NCBI GenBank assembly: GCA_046306335.1
Contig: JBKDXM010000033.1
Coordinates: 22,201-86,200, forward strand
Direction: 5' to 3'
Length of the DNA stretch: 64,000 nucleotides
DNA from: UBA2386 sp046306335
Lineage (GTDB): Bacteria; Planctomycetota; UBA1135; UBA2386
Made by a program: the position numbers and the translations under genes. The first letter of the stretch is position 1. Every line of letters begins with the position of its first letter. Under the pieces are notes generated by a model that had not been told where the DNA came from, searched no databases, and saw only the letters and a list, made by a program, of their open reading frames with translations. Below, one piece after another: positions 53,997 through 64,000 of this stretch.

Positions 53997-54872
53997 TTAC
54001 CAGGGCATCTCGGCGTCGGCGAAGGCTTCGCGCACGGCCGGCAGCAGTTCGTCGACGAGATCGGCCGGCAGCCCGACGTGCTCATAGGCCTCGGGGCACG
54101 ACGGCGGCTGCACCGTGCCCTCGGTCGAGGGAATGGCGGCCAGCCAGGCGAGGCGGTCGGCGAGGTGCACGAGGGACGCAAGGGGCTTGAAGGCGGCGGA
54201 CCGCTGCGGCGCGTGATGGTAGCGGATCGCCTCCGCCAGATCCTCGGGCAGCGACCACTTGTGCGCGAGCACCGAGCCGACCTCGGCGTGGGTGAAGCCG
54301 AACTCCAGTCGCTCGACCTCGCCGTCGGGGAGTCCTTCCGCGGTGCCGCGCTGCAGCGCGGCGACGTACCGCGGGCCGCACTTCTCCAGCATCAGGATCT
54401 TGCCGACGTCGTGCAGGAGGCCGGCCATGTAGGCGTCCTCGGGATGCAGATCGATGAAGGTCGGCGACGCCGCCGCCAGCGTGCGAGCCGCGATGCCGAC
54501 GAAGATCGAGTGCCGCCAGAAGCCGGTCGGGTCGAAGTTGGCGATCTTCTCGCGACGGGTGGCGAACGCGGTGAACACGGCGGCGCGCAGCGCGACCCGG
54601 CGCGTGGTCGCGAAACCGAGCACGGAGACGGCGAGCGGGATCGACGCGATCCGGACCACGAGGCCGTAGTGCGCCGAATTGACCATGCGCAGCATGTTGA
54701 CGGCGACGGCCGGATCCGACTGCAGCACCTTGGCGACATCGCCGGCCGAGGCGCTATCGCTCTCGAGCAGCTTGTTCAGCTTGCCGACGACCTCGGGGAG
54801 GGTCGGCAGGCCGACGGCTCCCTGAACCAGGCTGGCGAGGTCGTGCGACGAAGCCTGCATTGGTGATGTCAT
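53997..54872 (-). CDS. HDOD domain signalling protein
   Basis: A 291-residue HDOD protein. LPTLPEVVGKLNKLLESDSASAGDVAKVLQSDPAVAVNMLRMVNSAHYG is the typical opening (seen as LPTLPEVVGKLN and DPAVAVNMLRMVNS), and AYMAGLLHDVGKILM gives an HD-like pair. HDOD proteins are regulatory relatives of HD-GYP phosphodiesterases; most lack activity. It heads the polysaccharide run and may link it to signalling. TACACC/CATACG just upstream of ATG 54872 may be its promoter, divergent from the next gene. Confidence 0.88.
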   Translation of the reverse strand: MTSPMQASSHDLASLVQGAVGLPTLPEVVGKLNKLLESDSASAGDVAKVLQSDPAVAVNMLRMVNSAHYGLVVRIASIPLAVSVLGFATTRRVALRAAVFTAFATRREKIANFDPTGFWRHSIFVGIAARTLAAASPTFIDLHPEDAYMAGLLHDVGKILMLEKCGPRYVAALQRGTAEGLPDGEVERLEFGFTHAEVGSVLAHKWSLPEDLAEAIRYHHAPQRSAAFKPLASLVHLADRLAWLAAIPSTEGTVQPPSCPEAYEHVGLPADLVDELLPAVREAFADAEMPW

Positions 54873-54920
54873 GGCGTATGGTGTATCGGTCCGCATCACC
54901 CGCCAGCTTGAAGCCATCGC

Positions 54921-56141
54921 GTGCCTGAGACACCGCGCCCACCCCGCATCGTGTTCCTCTGCCAGCGGGTGCCGTATCCGCCGGACCGCGGCGACCGCAT
55001 CACGACGTGGAACTTCCTGCGCCACTTCCTGGACCGCGGGGCGGAGGTGGCGGTCGGCTGCCTGCAGGAAGAGGCCCGTGACAACGACGCCGTGGCCCAC
55101 CTGCGCGCGCGCTGCCGCGCGGTCGCAGCGCCGCTGCGGTCGCCGAAGGTCGCCCGCGCGCTCGGCTTGCGGGGGCTGCTGACCGGCGAGCCGCTGACCC
55201 TGCCGGTCTTCCGCCACCGCGACCTGGCGCGCGCCGTCCGCTCGTGGTGCACGCCGGATCCGCCCGACCTGATCTGGGTCTACTCGTCGTCGATGGCACA
55301 GTACGCGCTCGACGTGCCGGCGCGCGCCAAGGTGATGCAGTTCGCCGAGCTCGATTCGGACAAGTGGCGGCAGTACGCCGCCGCCGCCGGGCCCGCCGGA
55401 CGCTGGCTGTACGGCCGCGAAGCCCGGCTGCTGCTCGCCTTCGAGGACCGCGTCGCCCGCGCCTTCGACCGGTCGCTGGTCGTCAGCGAAGTCGAGCGCG
55501 AGCTCTTCCGCCAGCGCATCCCGGGCGTCGAGCCGGCCGTGCTGCCCAACGGGGTCGACGTCGCGCACTTCCAGAGCCGCGGCGACGCCGAGCGGCACGC
55601 GCACACGGCGATCTTCACCGGCGTGATGGACTACGAACCCAACGTCGACGGCGTGTGCTGGTTCGTCGACTCCTGCTGGCCGGCGCTGCGCGCCCGCTTC
55701 CCCGACGCGCAGTTGCTCGTCGTCGGCAGCCGGCCGAGCCCCCGCGTCACCGCGCTCGCGCGCGCGCCAGGCGTGACGGTGACCGGCCGCGTGCCCGAAA
55801 CGCCGCCATGGTTCGACCGCGCCGCGGTGGCGATCGCGCCGCTGCGCCTCGCCCGCGGCGTGCAGAACAAGGTGCTGGAGGCGCTGAGCATGGGCCTGCC
55901 GGTGGTGTCGACGACGCACGCCGCACAGGGGCTCGGCCCGGCGCCGGACGCCGCCGTCGCCATCGCGGACGACGCGCCGGCCACCATCGCCGCCGTGTCG
56001 CGCTGGTTCGCCGATCCGGCGTCGGCGCGCGCGAGCGGCGCGGCGGGCGCGGCGTGGGTGCGGCAGACGTGGCGCTGGGAAGCGATGCACGCGCGCTGCG
56101 ATGCGCTGTTGGCCGAACTCGGCGTGCGCTGGCCGCAGTGA
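54921..56141 (+). CDS. PEP-CTERM/exosortase-associated glycosyltransferase (TIGR03087-like)
   Basis: A 406-residue GT-B protein with a GTG start. FLCQRVPYPPDRGDRITTWNFLRHF, QFAELDSDKWRQYA and GVMDYEPNVDGVCWFVDSCWPALR are signature blocks of the sugar transferases found with XrtA exosortase EPS loci. The donor domain ends with APLRLARGVQNKVLEALSMGLPVVST. It probably works on the same exopolysaccharide as the divergent cluster. No exosortase gene or PEP-CTERM protein is in this window. Confidence 0.88.
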   Translation: MPETPRPPRIVFLCQRVPYPPDRGDRITTWNFLRHFLDRGAEVAVGCLQEEARDNDAVAHLRARCRAVAAPLRSPKVARALGLRGLLTGEPLTLPVFRHRDLARAVRSWCTPDPPDLIWVYSSSMAQYALDVPARAKVMQFAELDSDKWRQYAAAAGPAGRWLYGREARLLLAFEDRVARAFDRSLVVSEVERELFRQRIPGVEPAVLPNGVDVAHFQSRGDAERHAHTAIFTGVMDYEPNVDGVCWFVDSCWPALRARFPDAQLLVVGSRPSPRVTALARAPGVTVTGRVPETPPWFDRAAVAIAPLRLARGVQNKVLEALSMGLPVVSTTHAAQGLGPAPDAAVAIADDAPATIAAVSRWFADPASARASGAAGAAWVRQTWRWEAMHARCDALLAELGVRWPQ

Positions 56142-56297
56142 CGCGACCAAGCCGCCTGCGGTCGTCGGCGCCGCGCCCACGGCCCGTCCGCCCGCGGCTG
56201 CGGCGCGCAGGTCCTGACACGGACGCTGCGTACGCCGCCGCGGCGGCCCGACCTGCGCCGGGCGCCCAAGGCCTTGGTGACGGTGTTCCGCGGCCTC

Positions 56298-56999
56298 TCA
56301 GCGTCCGTCGACGAGCCGGAACTCGACCGCGATGCTGCGCGTCGTCGGCACCGCCGCACCGTGCGACCGCGCCGGCGCGAAGCGCCACGTGCGCACGGCC
56401 CGCAGCGCCTCGCGGTTGAGCGCCGCGTAGCGGGTCGGCTGGCGCAGCGCCACGTCGAGCACCGCGCCCAGTGCGTCGATCGTCGCCGTGACTACGACCG
56501 TGCCTTCGTGGCCGGCGAGACGCTCCGACTCGGGATACCGCGGCGGCTCGTTGTCGGCGCACTCGACGGCTTCGACCCATGCGTGCGGCGCGGACGCAGG
56601 CGCGGATGCGGACTCGGGCTCCTGCGGCGCTGGCTCCGGCGGGGCCGCCGGTGTCGGGGGCGTCGGCGCAACGGACGGTCGCTTCGCGATGCGCTGCAAG
56701 CTCGGCGGCGGTGCCACCGCGAACGGGACGTGCTCGGCGGCCGGCGGCGGCAGTTCGCGGAGCGGATCGTCGACCTCGCGGTGGTCCACCACCTCGGCCG
56801 CCACCACCGCCTCGACCACGACGTCGGGCGGCAGCACCTCGCGCGGCATCGAGGGCGCGCTCGGCTCCGACATCTGCACCTGCACCAGCGGCGGTGCTGC
56901 GGCGATCTTGGCGCCCGCGTAGGCGCTGTACCCCAGCGCCGCCGTCAGGGCGACGCCGTGCATGGCGCACGACAGGGCGAAGAAGGCGGAACTGCGCAC
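56298..56999 (-). CDS. tonB: TonB family energy transducer
   Basis: A 233-residue protein: one N-terminal helix (about 8-28), a Pro/Ala/Glu-rich spacer (about 70-140, PTPPTPAAPPEPAP), and the TonB C-terminal domain (about 150-233) with PRYPESERLAGHEGTVVVTATID and VRTWRFAPA. It passes proton-motive energy to outer-membrane receptors. The start is GTG 56999. No exbB/exbD or receptor is adjacent. Confidence 0.9.
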   Translation of the reverse strand: MRSSAFFALSCAMHGVALTAALGYSAYAGAKIAAAPPLVQVQMSEPSAPSMPREVLPPDVVVEAVVAAEVVDHREVDDPLRELPPPAAEHVPFAVAPPPSLQRIAKRPSVAPTPPTPAAPPEPAPQEPESASAPASAPHAWVEAVECADNEPPRYPESERLAGHEGTVVVTATIDALGAVLDVALRQPTRYAALNREALRAVRTWRFAPARSHGAAVPTTRSIAVEFRLVDGR

Positions 57000-57035
57000 G
57001 GTTCGGGGTCGAGAACGGTACCCGACCGCCGCGGT

Positions 57036-58313
57036 TCAGTCGCCCCCGTCCTTGCCGGCGGCAGGCGCCGGGACCAGCCGATAGACCTTGCCCTGGCGGC
57101 CGTCGAAGCCGGCCAGCAGCAGTTCGCCGTCCGGTTCCTCCGCGAAGCTCGCCACCTGCTGCGGCGCCCCGGCGAGGCGCACGACCGCGTGCGCGCCGCC
57201 CTGCCGGTCCTCCTTGCAAGCCCACATGCGCAGGGTCATGAAGTCGCCGTACACGAACCAACCGTCGAGCCCGGCGATCTTCTTGCCGCGGTAGACGTAG
57301 CCGCCGGTGATCGACAGGCCCTCGCTGTGCGGGTAGCTGGCGACCGGCGCGATCGCGTCGGCAGGCACGTCCTTGCCCTTGCGCAGCTTGAACACCTCGC
57401 CGGCTTCGAGCGCGTTCCAGCCGAAGTTGCCGCCCTTGACCAGCCGATCGACCTCCTCCAGCCGGTTCTGGCCGACGTCGCCGCACCACAGGTCGCCGGT
57501 CGCCCGGTCGAAGGTGATGCGCCACGGGTTGCGCAGGCCGTAGCACCAGATCTCCGGCCGCACGCCGTCGGTCTGCGGCCACGGGTTGTCGGCCGGGATC
57601 GCGTACGGCTTGTCGGCGGTCGCCGCGCGCACGTCGACGCGCAGCACCTTGCCGAGCAGGTTGGCGCGACTCTGCGCGTTGCGGAACGGATCGTTGGCAG
57701 CGCCGCCGTCGCCGAACGCGACGTACAGCATGCCGTCGGGCCCGAACTCGATGGTGCCGCCGTTGTGGTTGCCGAACGGCTGGAACACCTCCAGCACGCG
57801 CAGCTCGCTGGCGAGGTCGACGACCGGGCCGGCGTCGGTCTTGCGCGCCGTGTAGCGGGCGACGATCGACTGGCGGTTGGACTTGGCGACCTTGCCGTTG
57901 CCCATCGTGCCGCTGAGGCCGTCCTTCTTCTCCGACCAGCAGACCCAGACGTGGCCGTTGTCGGCGTACTTCGGATCGAACTGGAAGCCGAGCAGGCCCT
58001 CCTCCCAGTTGTCGGTGAACACGACCGCGCTCATGTCGAGGAACAGCCGGCCGGGCCCGTTCTGCGCGCCCTCGCGCGGCACCGCGAACACGCGACCCGG
58101 CTGGGTGCAGACGTAGGCGTGCGCCGGATCGGTCGCCGTGAAGGCGACGTACAGCGGCCGGTCGAAACCGGGATGGCCGGGGAAGGCCTCGACGAAGGCG
58201 ACCGCGGGACCGTCCGGCAGCGGCGCGGGATCGTCCTGCGCAGCGAGCGGCGCCGTGATGGCGAGGACGACGGCAGCGGCGAGCAGGGAAGGCGACGACG
58301 GGAAGGCGCGCAT
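57036..58313 (-). CDS. PQQ-dependent sugar dehydrogenase-like protein (GSDH)
   Basis: A 425-residue exported beta-propeller: signal about 1-25 (ending PLAAQ), then the glucose/sorbosone dehydrogenase pattern with NWEEGLLGFQFDPKYADNGHVWV, HNGGTIEFGPDGMLYVAFGDGG, LRNPWRITFDRATGDLWCGDVGQN and FGWNALEAGE. The family oxidises sugars with PQQ, though many members have no known substrate. TATCCT lies 9 bases before the ATG. It is downstream of nothing on its strand and divergent from the ABC ATPase. Confidence 0.88.
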   Translation of the reverse strand: MRAFPSSPSLLAAAVVLAITAPLAAQDDPAPLPDGPAVAFVEAFPGHPGFDRPLYVAFTATDPAHAYVCTQPGRVFAVPREGAQNGPGRLFLDMSAVVFTDNWEEGLLGFQFDPKYADNGHVWVCWSEKKDGLSGTMGNGKVAKSNRQSIVARYTARKTDAGPVVDLASELRVLEVFQPFGNHNGGTIEFGPDGMLYVAFGDGGAANDPFRNAQSRANLLGKVLRVDVRAATADKPYAIPADNPWPQTDGVRPEIWCYGLRNPWRITFDRATGDLWCGDVGQNRLEEVDRLVKGGNFGWNALEAGEVFKLRKGKDVPADAIAPVASYPHSEGLSITGGYVYRGKKIAGLDGWFVYGDFMTLRMWACKEDRQGGAHAVVRLAGAPQQVASFAEEPDGELLLAGFDGRQGKVYRLVPAPAAGKDGGD

Positions 58314-58322
58314 CGGGGCGCG

Positions 58323-58328
58323 AGGATA
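58323..58328 (-). promoter_or_regulatory. Probable -10 element (TATCCT) for the sugar dehydrogenase
   Basis: TATCCT on the minus strand, 9 bases before ATG 58313. Confidence 0.45.
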
Positions 58329-58370
58329 GCAGCGGCGCACGTCTGGCATAGGCGCGCGCCCGCGGCCAAG

Positions 58371-59141
<771 letters not shown>

Positions 59142-59316
59142 CGACAGCCGTCGATGAAGTTCGGCCGCCGCGCCGGCGGAAGCTTGCCGAGCGCGCGCCG
59201 CGGCCTACCTTGACGCCGCAGCAAGGGTGCCGCGCCACGGGGCTCGGCAGGTTCCGTCCTGGTCGGGCCGCCAGGGCATCCCACCGTCGCGCCGTCCCCT
59301 CCGGCGCGGAAGCCCG

Positions 59317-60516
59317 ATGACCGAGTCCCTGCTGTTCGGAGCGTTCGCCTGCACGCTGCTGGCGATCGCCCGCTTCCACGCCTTCGCGACGCGGATCGCC
59401 GTCACCGGCATGCTGGCCGTGGCAATGCTGCGGCTGTCGCTGACGGACTTCGACCTCGGCGCGCACCTGCTGCACGAAGCGCACATCGTCACCAACCTCG
59501 CCGGCCTGCTGCTCGGCTTCGCCGTGCTCGCCGCGCACTTCGAACACAGCCACCTGCCCGAGAAGCTGACCGAGGTGCTGCCTACGGGCCGCAAGGGCGC
59601 GTTCCTGCTGCTGCTGCTCGTGTTCGCACTGTCGGCGATCCTCGACAACATCGCCGCCGCGCTGATCGGCGGGTCGGCGGCGATCACGCTGTTCCGCCGC
59701 AGGGTGCACGTCGGCTACCTCGCGGCGATCGTCGCGGCGAGCAACGCCGGCGGCGCCGGCTCGGTCGTCGGCGACACGACGACGACGATGATGTGGATCG
59801 CCGGCGCGTCGCCGCTGTGGGTCGCGCCGGCGGCGCTCGGCGCGGCGGTCGCGCTGCTGTTCTTCGGCGCGGTCGCGAGCCGCCAGCAGCACGCGCTGCA
59901 GCCGCTCGCCCGCCTCGACCACCCCGCGCCGCCTATCGACCTCGCGCGCGTCGGCATCGTGGCGCTGATCCTCGTCGGCACGGTCTCGACCAACGTGCTG
60001 CTCGACTTCCCGGCCGTCGGCGTCTGGGCCGCGATCCTGCTCGGCTGGCCACTGCGCCGCGTCGAGTTGCGCCTCGTCGCGGAGGCCGCCAAGGGCGCGG
60101 CGTTCCTGCTCTGCCTCGTGCTGGCGGCGTCGATGATGCCGGTCGACAAGCTGCCCGACCCGAGCGCCGTGACGACGTTCGCGCTCGGCTTCGTGTCGTC
60201 GGTGTTCGACAACATCCCGCTGACCAAGCTGGCGATCGACCAGGGCGGCTACGACTGGGCGCTGCTGGCGTTCGCCGTCGGCTACGGCGGTTCGATGCTG
60301 TGGTTCGGCAGCTCGGCCGGCGTCGCCATCAGCGGCGTGTTCCCCGAGGCGAAGTCGGTGAAGCACTGGTTGCTCGCCGGCTGGCACGTGCCGGTCGGCT
60401 ACGTGCTCGGCTTCGCGGCGATGGTCGCGCTGCTCGGCTTCACGCCGCGCGCGCTGCCCAAGCACGCTCCGAACGCGACGCCCCCGCCCGCACAAGCGCC
60501 CGGCGACGGGCGCTGA
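59317..60516 (+). CDS. Ion transporter of the NhaD/ArsB superfamily
   Basis: A 399-residue protein with about 11 helices. Paired motifs SAILDNIAAALIGG and SSVFDNIPLTKLAID are the DN-containing half-helices of the IT superfamily; NAGGAGSVVGDTTTTMMWIAG is typical of NhaD-type Na+/H+ antiporters. It probably exchanges Na+ or a related ion for H+. The C-terminus is a short Pro/Ala tail. Its stop is 8 bases from the stop of the convergent helicase gene. Confidence 0.82.
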   Translation: MTESLLFGAFACTLLAIARFHAFATRIAVTGMLAVAMLRLSLTDFDLGAHLLHEAHIVTNLAGLLLGFAVLAAHFEHSHLPEKLTEVLPTGRKGAFLLLLLVFALSAILDNIAAALIGGSAAITLFRRRVHVGYLAAIVAASNAGGAGSVVGDTTTTMMWIAGASPLWVAPAALGAAVALLFFGAVASRQQHALQPLARLDHPAPPIDLARVGIVALILVGTVSTNVLLDFPAVGVWAAILLGWPLRRVELRLVAEAAKGAAFLLCLVLAASMMPVDKLPDPSAVTTFALGFVSSVFDNIPLTKLAIDQGGYDWALLAFAVGYGGSMLWFGSSAGVAISGVFPEAKSVKHWLLAGWHVPVGYVLGFAAMVALLGFTPRALPKHAPNATPPPAQAPGDGR

Positions 60517-60523
60517 CGCGCCA

Positions 60524-61822
<1,299 letters not shown>

Positions 61823-62116
61823 GGATGGTGTCGGTGCGACGAACGCGCCGCGTCGCGCGGCCCGGGCGGTCGACGGAGGTCGACGGCGCGGCGGAAGGGC
61901 GTGGCATTCGCCGAACACGCCGTGCATCTGCACGGCCTACCCTGGCATCGGCGTCTTCGCGTCCCGACTTGAGACCGGCCCGACGAGGGCCGGCCGATGC
62001 GCAGGGCGCTCGGGGCGCCCTTCGGCGCGGGGAGGATACGCGCCCGGCCTGCGCCCCTCAAGGCCCGCCGGCCGGATGGCGGGCGCGCGGCGCGCTGGCG
62101 CCTGCCGGCCGCGCGC
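61823..62116. other. Intergenic region between helicase and oxidase genes
   Basis: Two hairpins are visible: CCGGCCC-GACGA-GGGCCGG (61975-61993) and GGGCGC-TCGGG-GCGCCC (62004-62020). They lie downstream of the FAD-oxidase operon and upstream of the helicase, so they may be terminators of the former. No gene was seen. Confidence 0.5.
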
Positions 62117-63559
62117 TCACACGCCGAGCCGCCGCGACAGATCGGTCTGCAGCAGGCGATCCGGATCCCACTTCGCCTTCTGCGCGCGGAAGGCCGCTAC
62201 CGCCGGCTCGCCGTGCACGCGCGGGAACGACGACGCCAGCAGCACCGCGTCCTTGGCGTAGTAGAAGCGGCCGCCGGCGGCGAGCACGACCTCGGCCAGC
62301 TCGCGGCACAGCCGCCACAGCGACTCGCGCTGCGCCTTGCGGGCGCTGACCGCGAAGTCCATCGCCAGCGAGTAGCCGTCGACCGCGTGCGTCATCAGGA
62401 ACGGGTCCGGCCGGTGGCGCTTGAGCACGCCGAGGTACGGCACGTGGCCGGCCGCCTGGCTCTTCTCGATCACCGTGCGCAGCACGCGCGCGCCCGCGGC
62501 CGCGGGCACGAACGGCTGGAACTGGATCAGCCCGCCGGGCTTGGTCATCCACTGCCAGCGCGGCACGTAGTCGAGCAGGAAGTGGAACGCGCCGTGCGTC
62601 TGCAGGTACGGCGACTTGCGCGCCTCGGCGAAGCCGGCCTGGAACTTCAGCCAGTTGACCAGCCCCACCTGCCCGGCGTGCACCGCGCACCACATGCCCG
62701 GCCACAGCCAGCCCTTGGGCACCACGCCGAAGAGGTTCGGCGGCACGTCCTGCAGCGCCGGGTCGAGGAAGCGCAGGCCTTCGGGGTCCTCGCCGGGCCC
62801 GAGCTGGTCGGCGCGGTGCATCAGGCCGCGGCCGAGCCCCGCCCCGCGCGCGTGCAGGTCGAGCCACGACACGAGGTAGTCGGCCTCGCCGCGCATGTCC
62901 TCCAGGATCTGCAGGTTGTGCTCGAGGTCCTTGGCGACGATCGCGGACACGCGCAGCCGGCCCGAGTGCACGCGTTTGGTCTCGATCTCCAACCGCGTCA
63001 TGCAGCCGAGCATGCCGAAGCCGCCGATGGCGGCGTGGAACAGGTCCGGATCGGACGCGCGCGTGCAGCGCACCAGTTCGCCGCGCGGCGTCAACAGCTC
63101 GAACGACCGCACGCACTCGCCGAACGAGCCGAGCGCGAAGTTGTTCTTGCCGTGGATGTTCATCGCCGCGGCGCCACCCATCGACACCGCCATCGTGCCG
63201 CTGACCACGCGCGGCCAGAAGCCGTGCGCGACGCTGCGCCGCCACAGGTCGCGGACCGTGACGCCGGGCTCGCACACGGCGACGCCGGTCGCCGGATCGA
63301 AGTCGAGCAGACGGTTCATGCGCGACAGGTCGAGCACCAACCCGCCGTCGTTGGTCGCCGCGTCGCCGTAGCTGCAGCCGGCCCCGCGCAGCGCGATCGC
63401 CTTGCCGCGCGCGCGCGCGTCGGCGAACGCCGCGGCCACCTGCTCGGCCGTCGTCGGGCGCAGCACCTGCGCGCGGCCGCCGACCGCCATGCCGAAGCCG
63501 CGCACGTCCTCGTCGCGCCAGGGGATCGCCACCGCGTCTGTAGCCGTCGTGTCGGTCAT
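62117..63559 (-). CDS. FAD-linked oxidase, DprE1-like
   Basis: A 480-residue VAO/FAD-linked oxidase. The FAD domain has RGAGCSYGDAATNDGGLVLD and SMGGAAAMNIHGKNNFALGSFGE; the C-terminal part has FQPFVPAAAG and YFAKDA-type text (RFYYAKDAVLL). The closest match in layout is DprE1, which oxidises decaprenylphosphoryl-ribose at C2. The next gene upstream in transcription is an SDR as for DprE2, 10 bases away, so the pair may epimerise a polyprenyl-linked pentose. Outside actinobacteria the product is uncertain. Confidence 0.8.
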   Translation of the reverse strand: MTDTTATDAVAIPWRDEDVRGFGMAVGGRAQVLRPTTAEQVAAAFADARARGKAIALRGAGCSYGDAATNDGGLVLDLSRMNRLLDFDPATGVAVCEPGVTVRDLWRRSVAHGFWPRVVSGTMAVSMGGAAAMNIHGKNNFALGSFGECVRSFELLTPRGELVRCTRASDPDLFHAAIGGFGMLGCMTRLEIETKRVHSGRLRVSAIVAKDLEHNLQILEDMRGEADYLVSWLDLHARGAGLGRGLMHRADQLGPGEDPEGLRFLDPALQDVPPNLFGVVPKGWLWPGMWCAVHAGQVGLVNWLKFQAGFAEARKSPYLQTHGAFHFLLDYVPRWQWMTKPGGLIQFQPFVPAAAGARVLRTVIEKSQAAGHVPYLGVLKRHRPDPFLMTHAVDGYSLAMDFAVSARKAQRESLWRLCRELAEVVLAAGGRFYYAKDAVLLASSFPRVHGEPAVAAFRAQKAKWDPDRLLQTDLSRRLGV

Positions 63560-63569
63560 CGTCGGGCCT

Positions 63570-64000
63570 TCAGATCGACAGCCGGCGGAACAGGAACGAG
63601 GGGATCAGCTTGATCACCGTCATGATCAGCCGCCACTTGCCGGGCACGTAGGCGACGGCCTTGCGCCGGTCGCGCGCGCGCAGGATCAGTCCCGCGGCCG
63701 TGTCGGCCGGGATCGCGCCCTTGAGCTTGAGCCCCGCCGTCATCGGCGTCTCGACGAAGCCCGGCCGGATGGTCGTGACCTGCACGCCGTGCCGCCAGAG
63801 CCGGTTGCGCAGCGCCTCCAGGTAGCAGTCCATGCCCGCCTTGCTGGCGTTGTAGACCGGCCGGCCGACGCGGCCGCGGTGGCCGGCGACCGACGACACG
63901 CCGACGAAGCACCCGGCCGTGCGGGCGAGGGAGCGCCGCGCCGCGGCGGTGCCCCACCCCAAGCAGCCGAGCATGTTGACCTGCACCAGGTGGCGGTCCT
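63570..64000 (-). CDS. Short-chain dehydrogenase, DprE2-like (cut by window end)
   Basis: The C-terminal 143 codons of an SDR. The catalytic part is intact: VNMLGCLG, the Ser in GVSSVAGHRG, and the YNASK motif Tyr-x3-Lys, followed by TTIRPGFVETPM. The Rossmann nucleotide motif is off the right edge, and the frame is open to base 64000. A hydrophobic C-terminus (KWRLIMTVIKLIPSFLFRR) fits DprE2-like enzymes at the membrane. It precedes the DprE1-like oxidase in one operon. Confidence 0.85.
   Translation of the reverse strand, partial: DRHLVQVNMLGCLGWGTAAARRSLARTAGCFVGVSSVAGHRGRVGRPVYNASKAGMDCYLEALRNRLWRHGVQVTTIRPGFVETPMTAGLKLKGAIPADTAAGLILRARDRRKAVAYVPGKWRLIMTVIKLIPSFLFRRLSI

Overview
This is about 64 kb of very GC-rich DNA (roughly 70% or more) from a Gram-negative-type bacterium. 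The content points to the Planctomycetota: secreted proteins carrying the glycine/proline-rich C-terminal domain common in that phylum, ECF-type regulation, a TonB protein, lipoproteins, a PagL-like outer-membrane enzyme and a PEP-CTERM-type glycosyltransferase. The phylum call is an inference from protein style; no rRNA or tRNA gene was seen. There are 58 protein genes, two cut by the window edges, mostly in runs of one to four genes. Several runs are joined by 1- or 4-base start/stop overlaps.

Layout. 1-5.5 kb: a small [2Fe-2S] protein, an M14 carboxypeptidase, an S46 dipeptidyl peptidase, and a TlpA-like protein whose CxxC motif is written UGA-Gly-Pro-Cys. A bacterial SECIS-type hairpin lies just inside that coding region, so it is most likely a selenoprotein. 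5.6-13.3 kb: potassium channel, orphan NuoF, rRNA methyltransferase, a regulatory-like surface protein, a nucleotide-transporter-like protein and a DMT transporter. 13.3-15 kb: a REP-associated transposase (RAYT) inside inverted repeats and minisatellite DNA. 15-24 kb: a membrane protein with YceI, a 1181-residue protein with a voltage-sensor-like domain, an ECF sigma/anti-sigma pair, an HD phosphohydrolase, a GH99-like protein and RidA. 24-30 kb: a PAS-GGDEF cyclase, DinB, a lone Clp N-domain protein, a thioesterase and two tandem lipoproteins. 30-38 kb: the threonine-to-glycine pathway (tdh-kbl) joined to an archaeal-type methionine aminopeptidase and a glycosyltransferase, then leucine dehydrogenase and a ChaN-PDZ lipoprotein. 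38-49.5 kb: exonuclease III with an ABC exporter, PagL-like enzyme, phosphodiester glycosidase, GNAT, IF-1, a methyltransferase-M48 peptidase pair and a DUF2779 Fe-S nuclease. 49.8-56.1 kb: an exopolysaccharide locus (two GT4, one GT2, flippase, BtpA, HDOD). 56.3-64 kb: TonB, a PQQ-type sugar dehydrogenase, an ABC ATPase, a Na+/H+ antiporter-like protein, a DEAD-box helicase and a DprE1/DprE2-like pair running off the end.

Three patterns recur across the window. First, many transcription units have a TANNNT hexamer only 6-11 bases before the start codon, as expected if leaderless mRNA is common here. Second, a hairpin-forming element with ends close to GGAGTCTGCGTCACGAAAGG sits at or near 3' ends of genes in four places. 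Third, the RAYT is bracketed by related inverted repeats.
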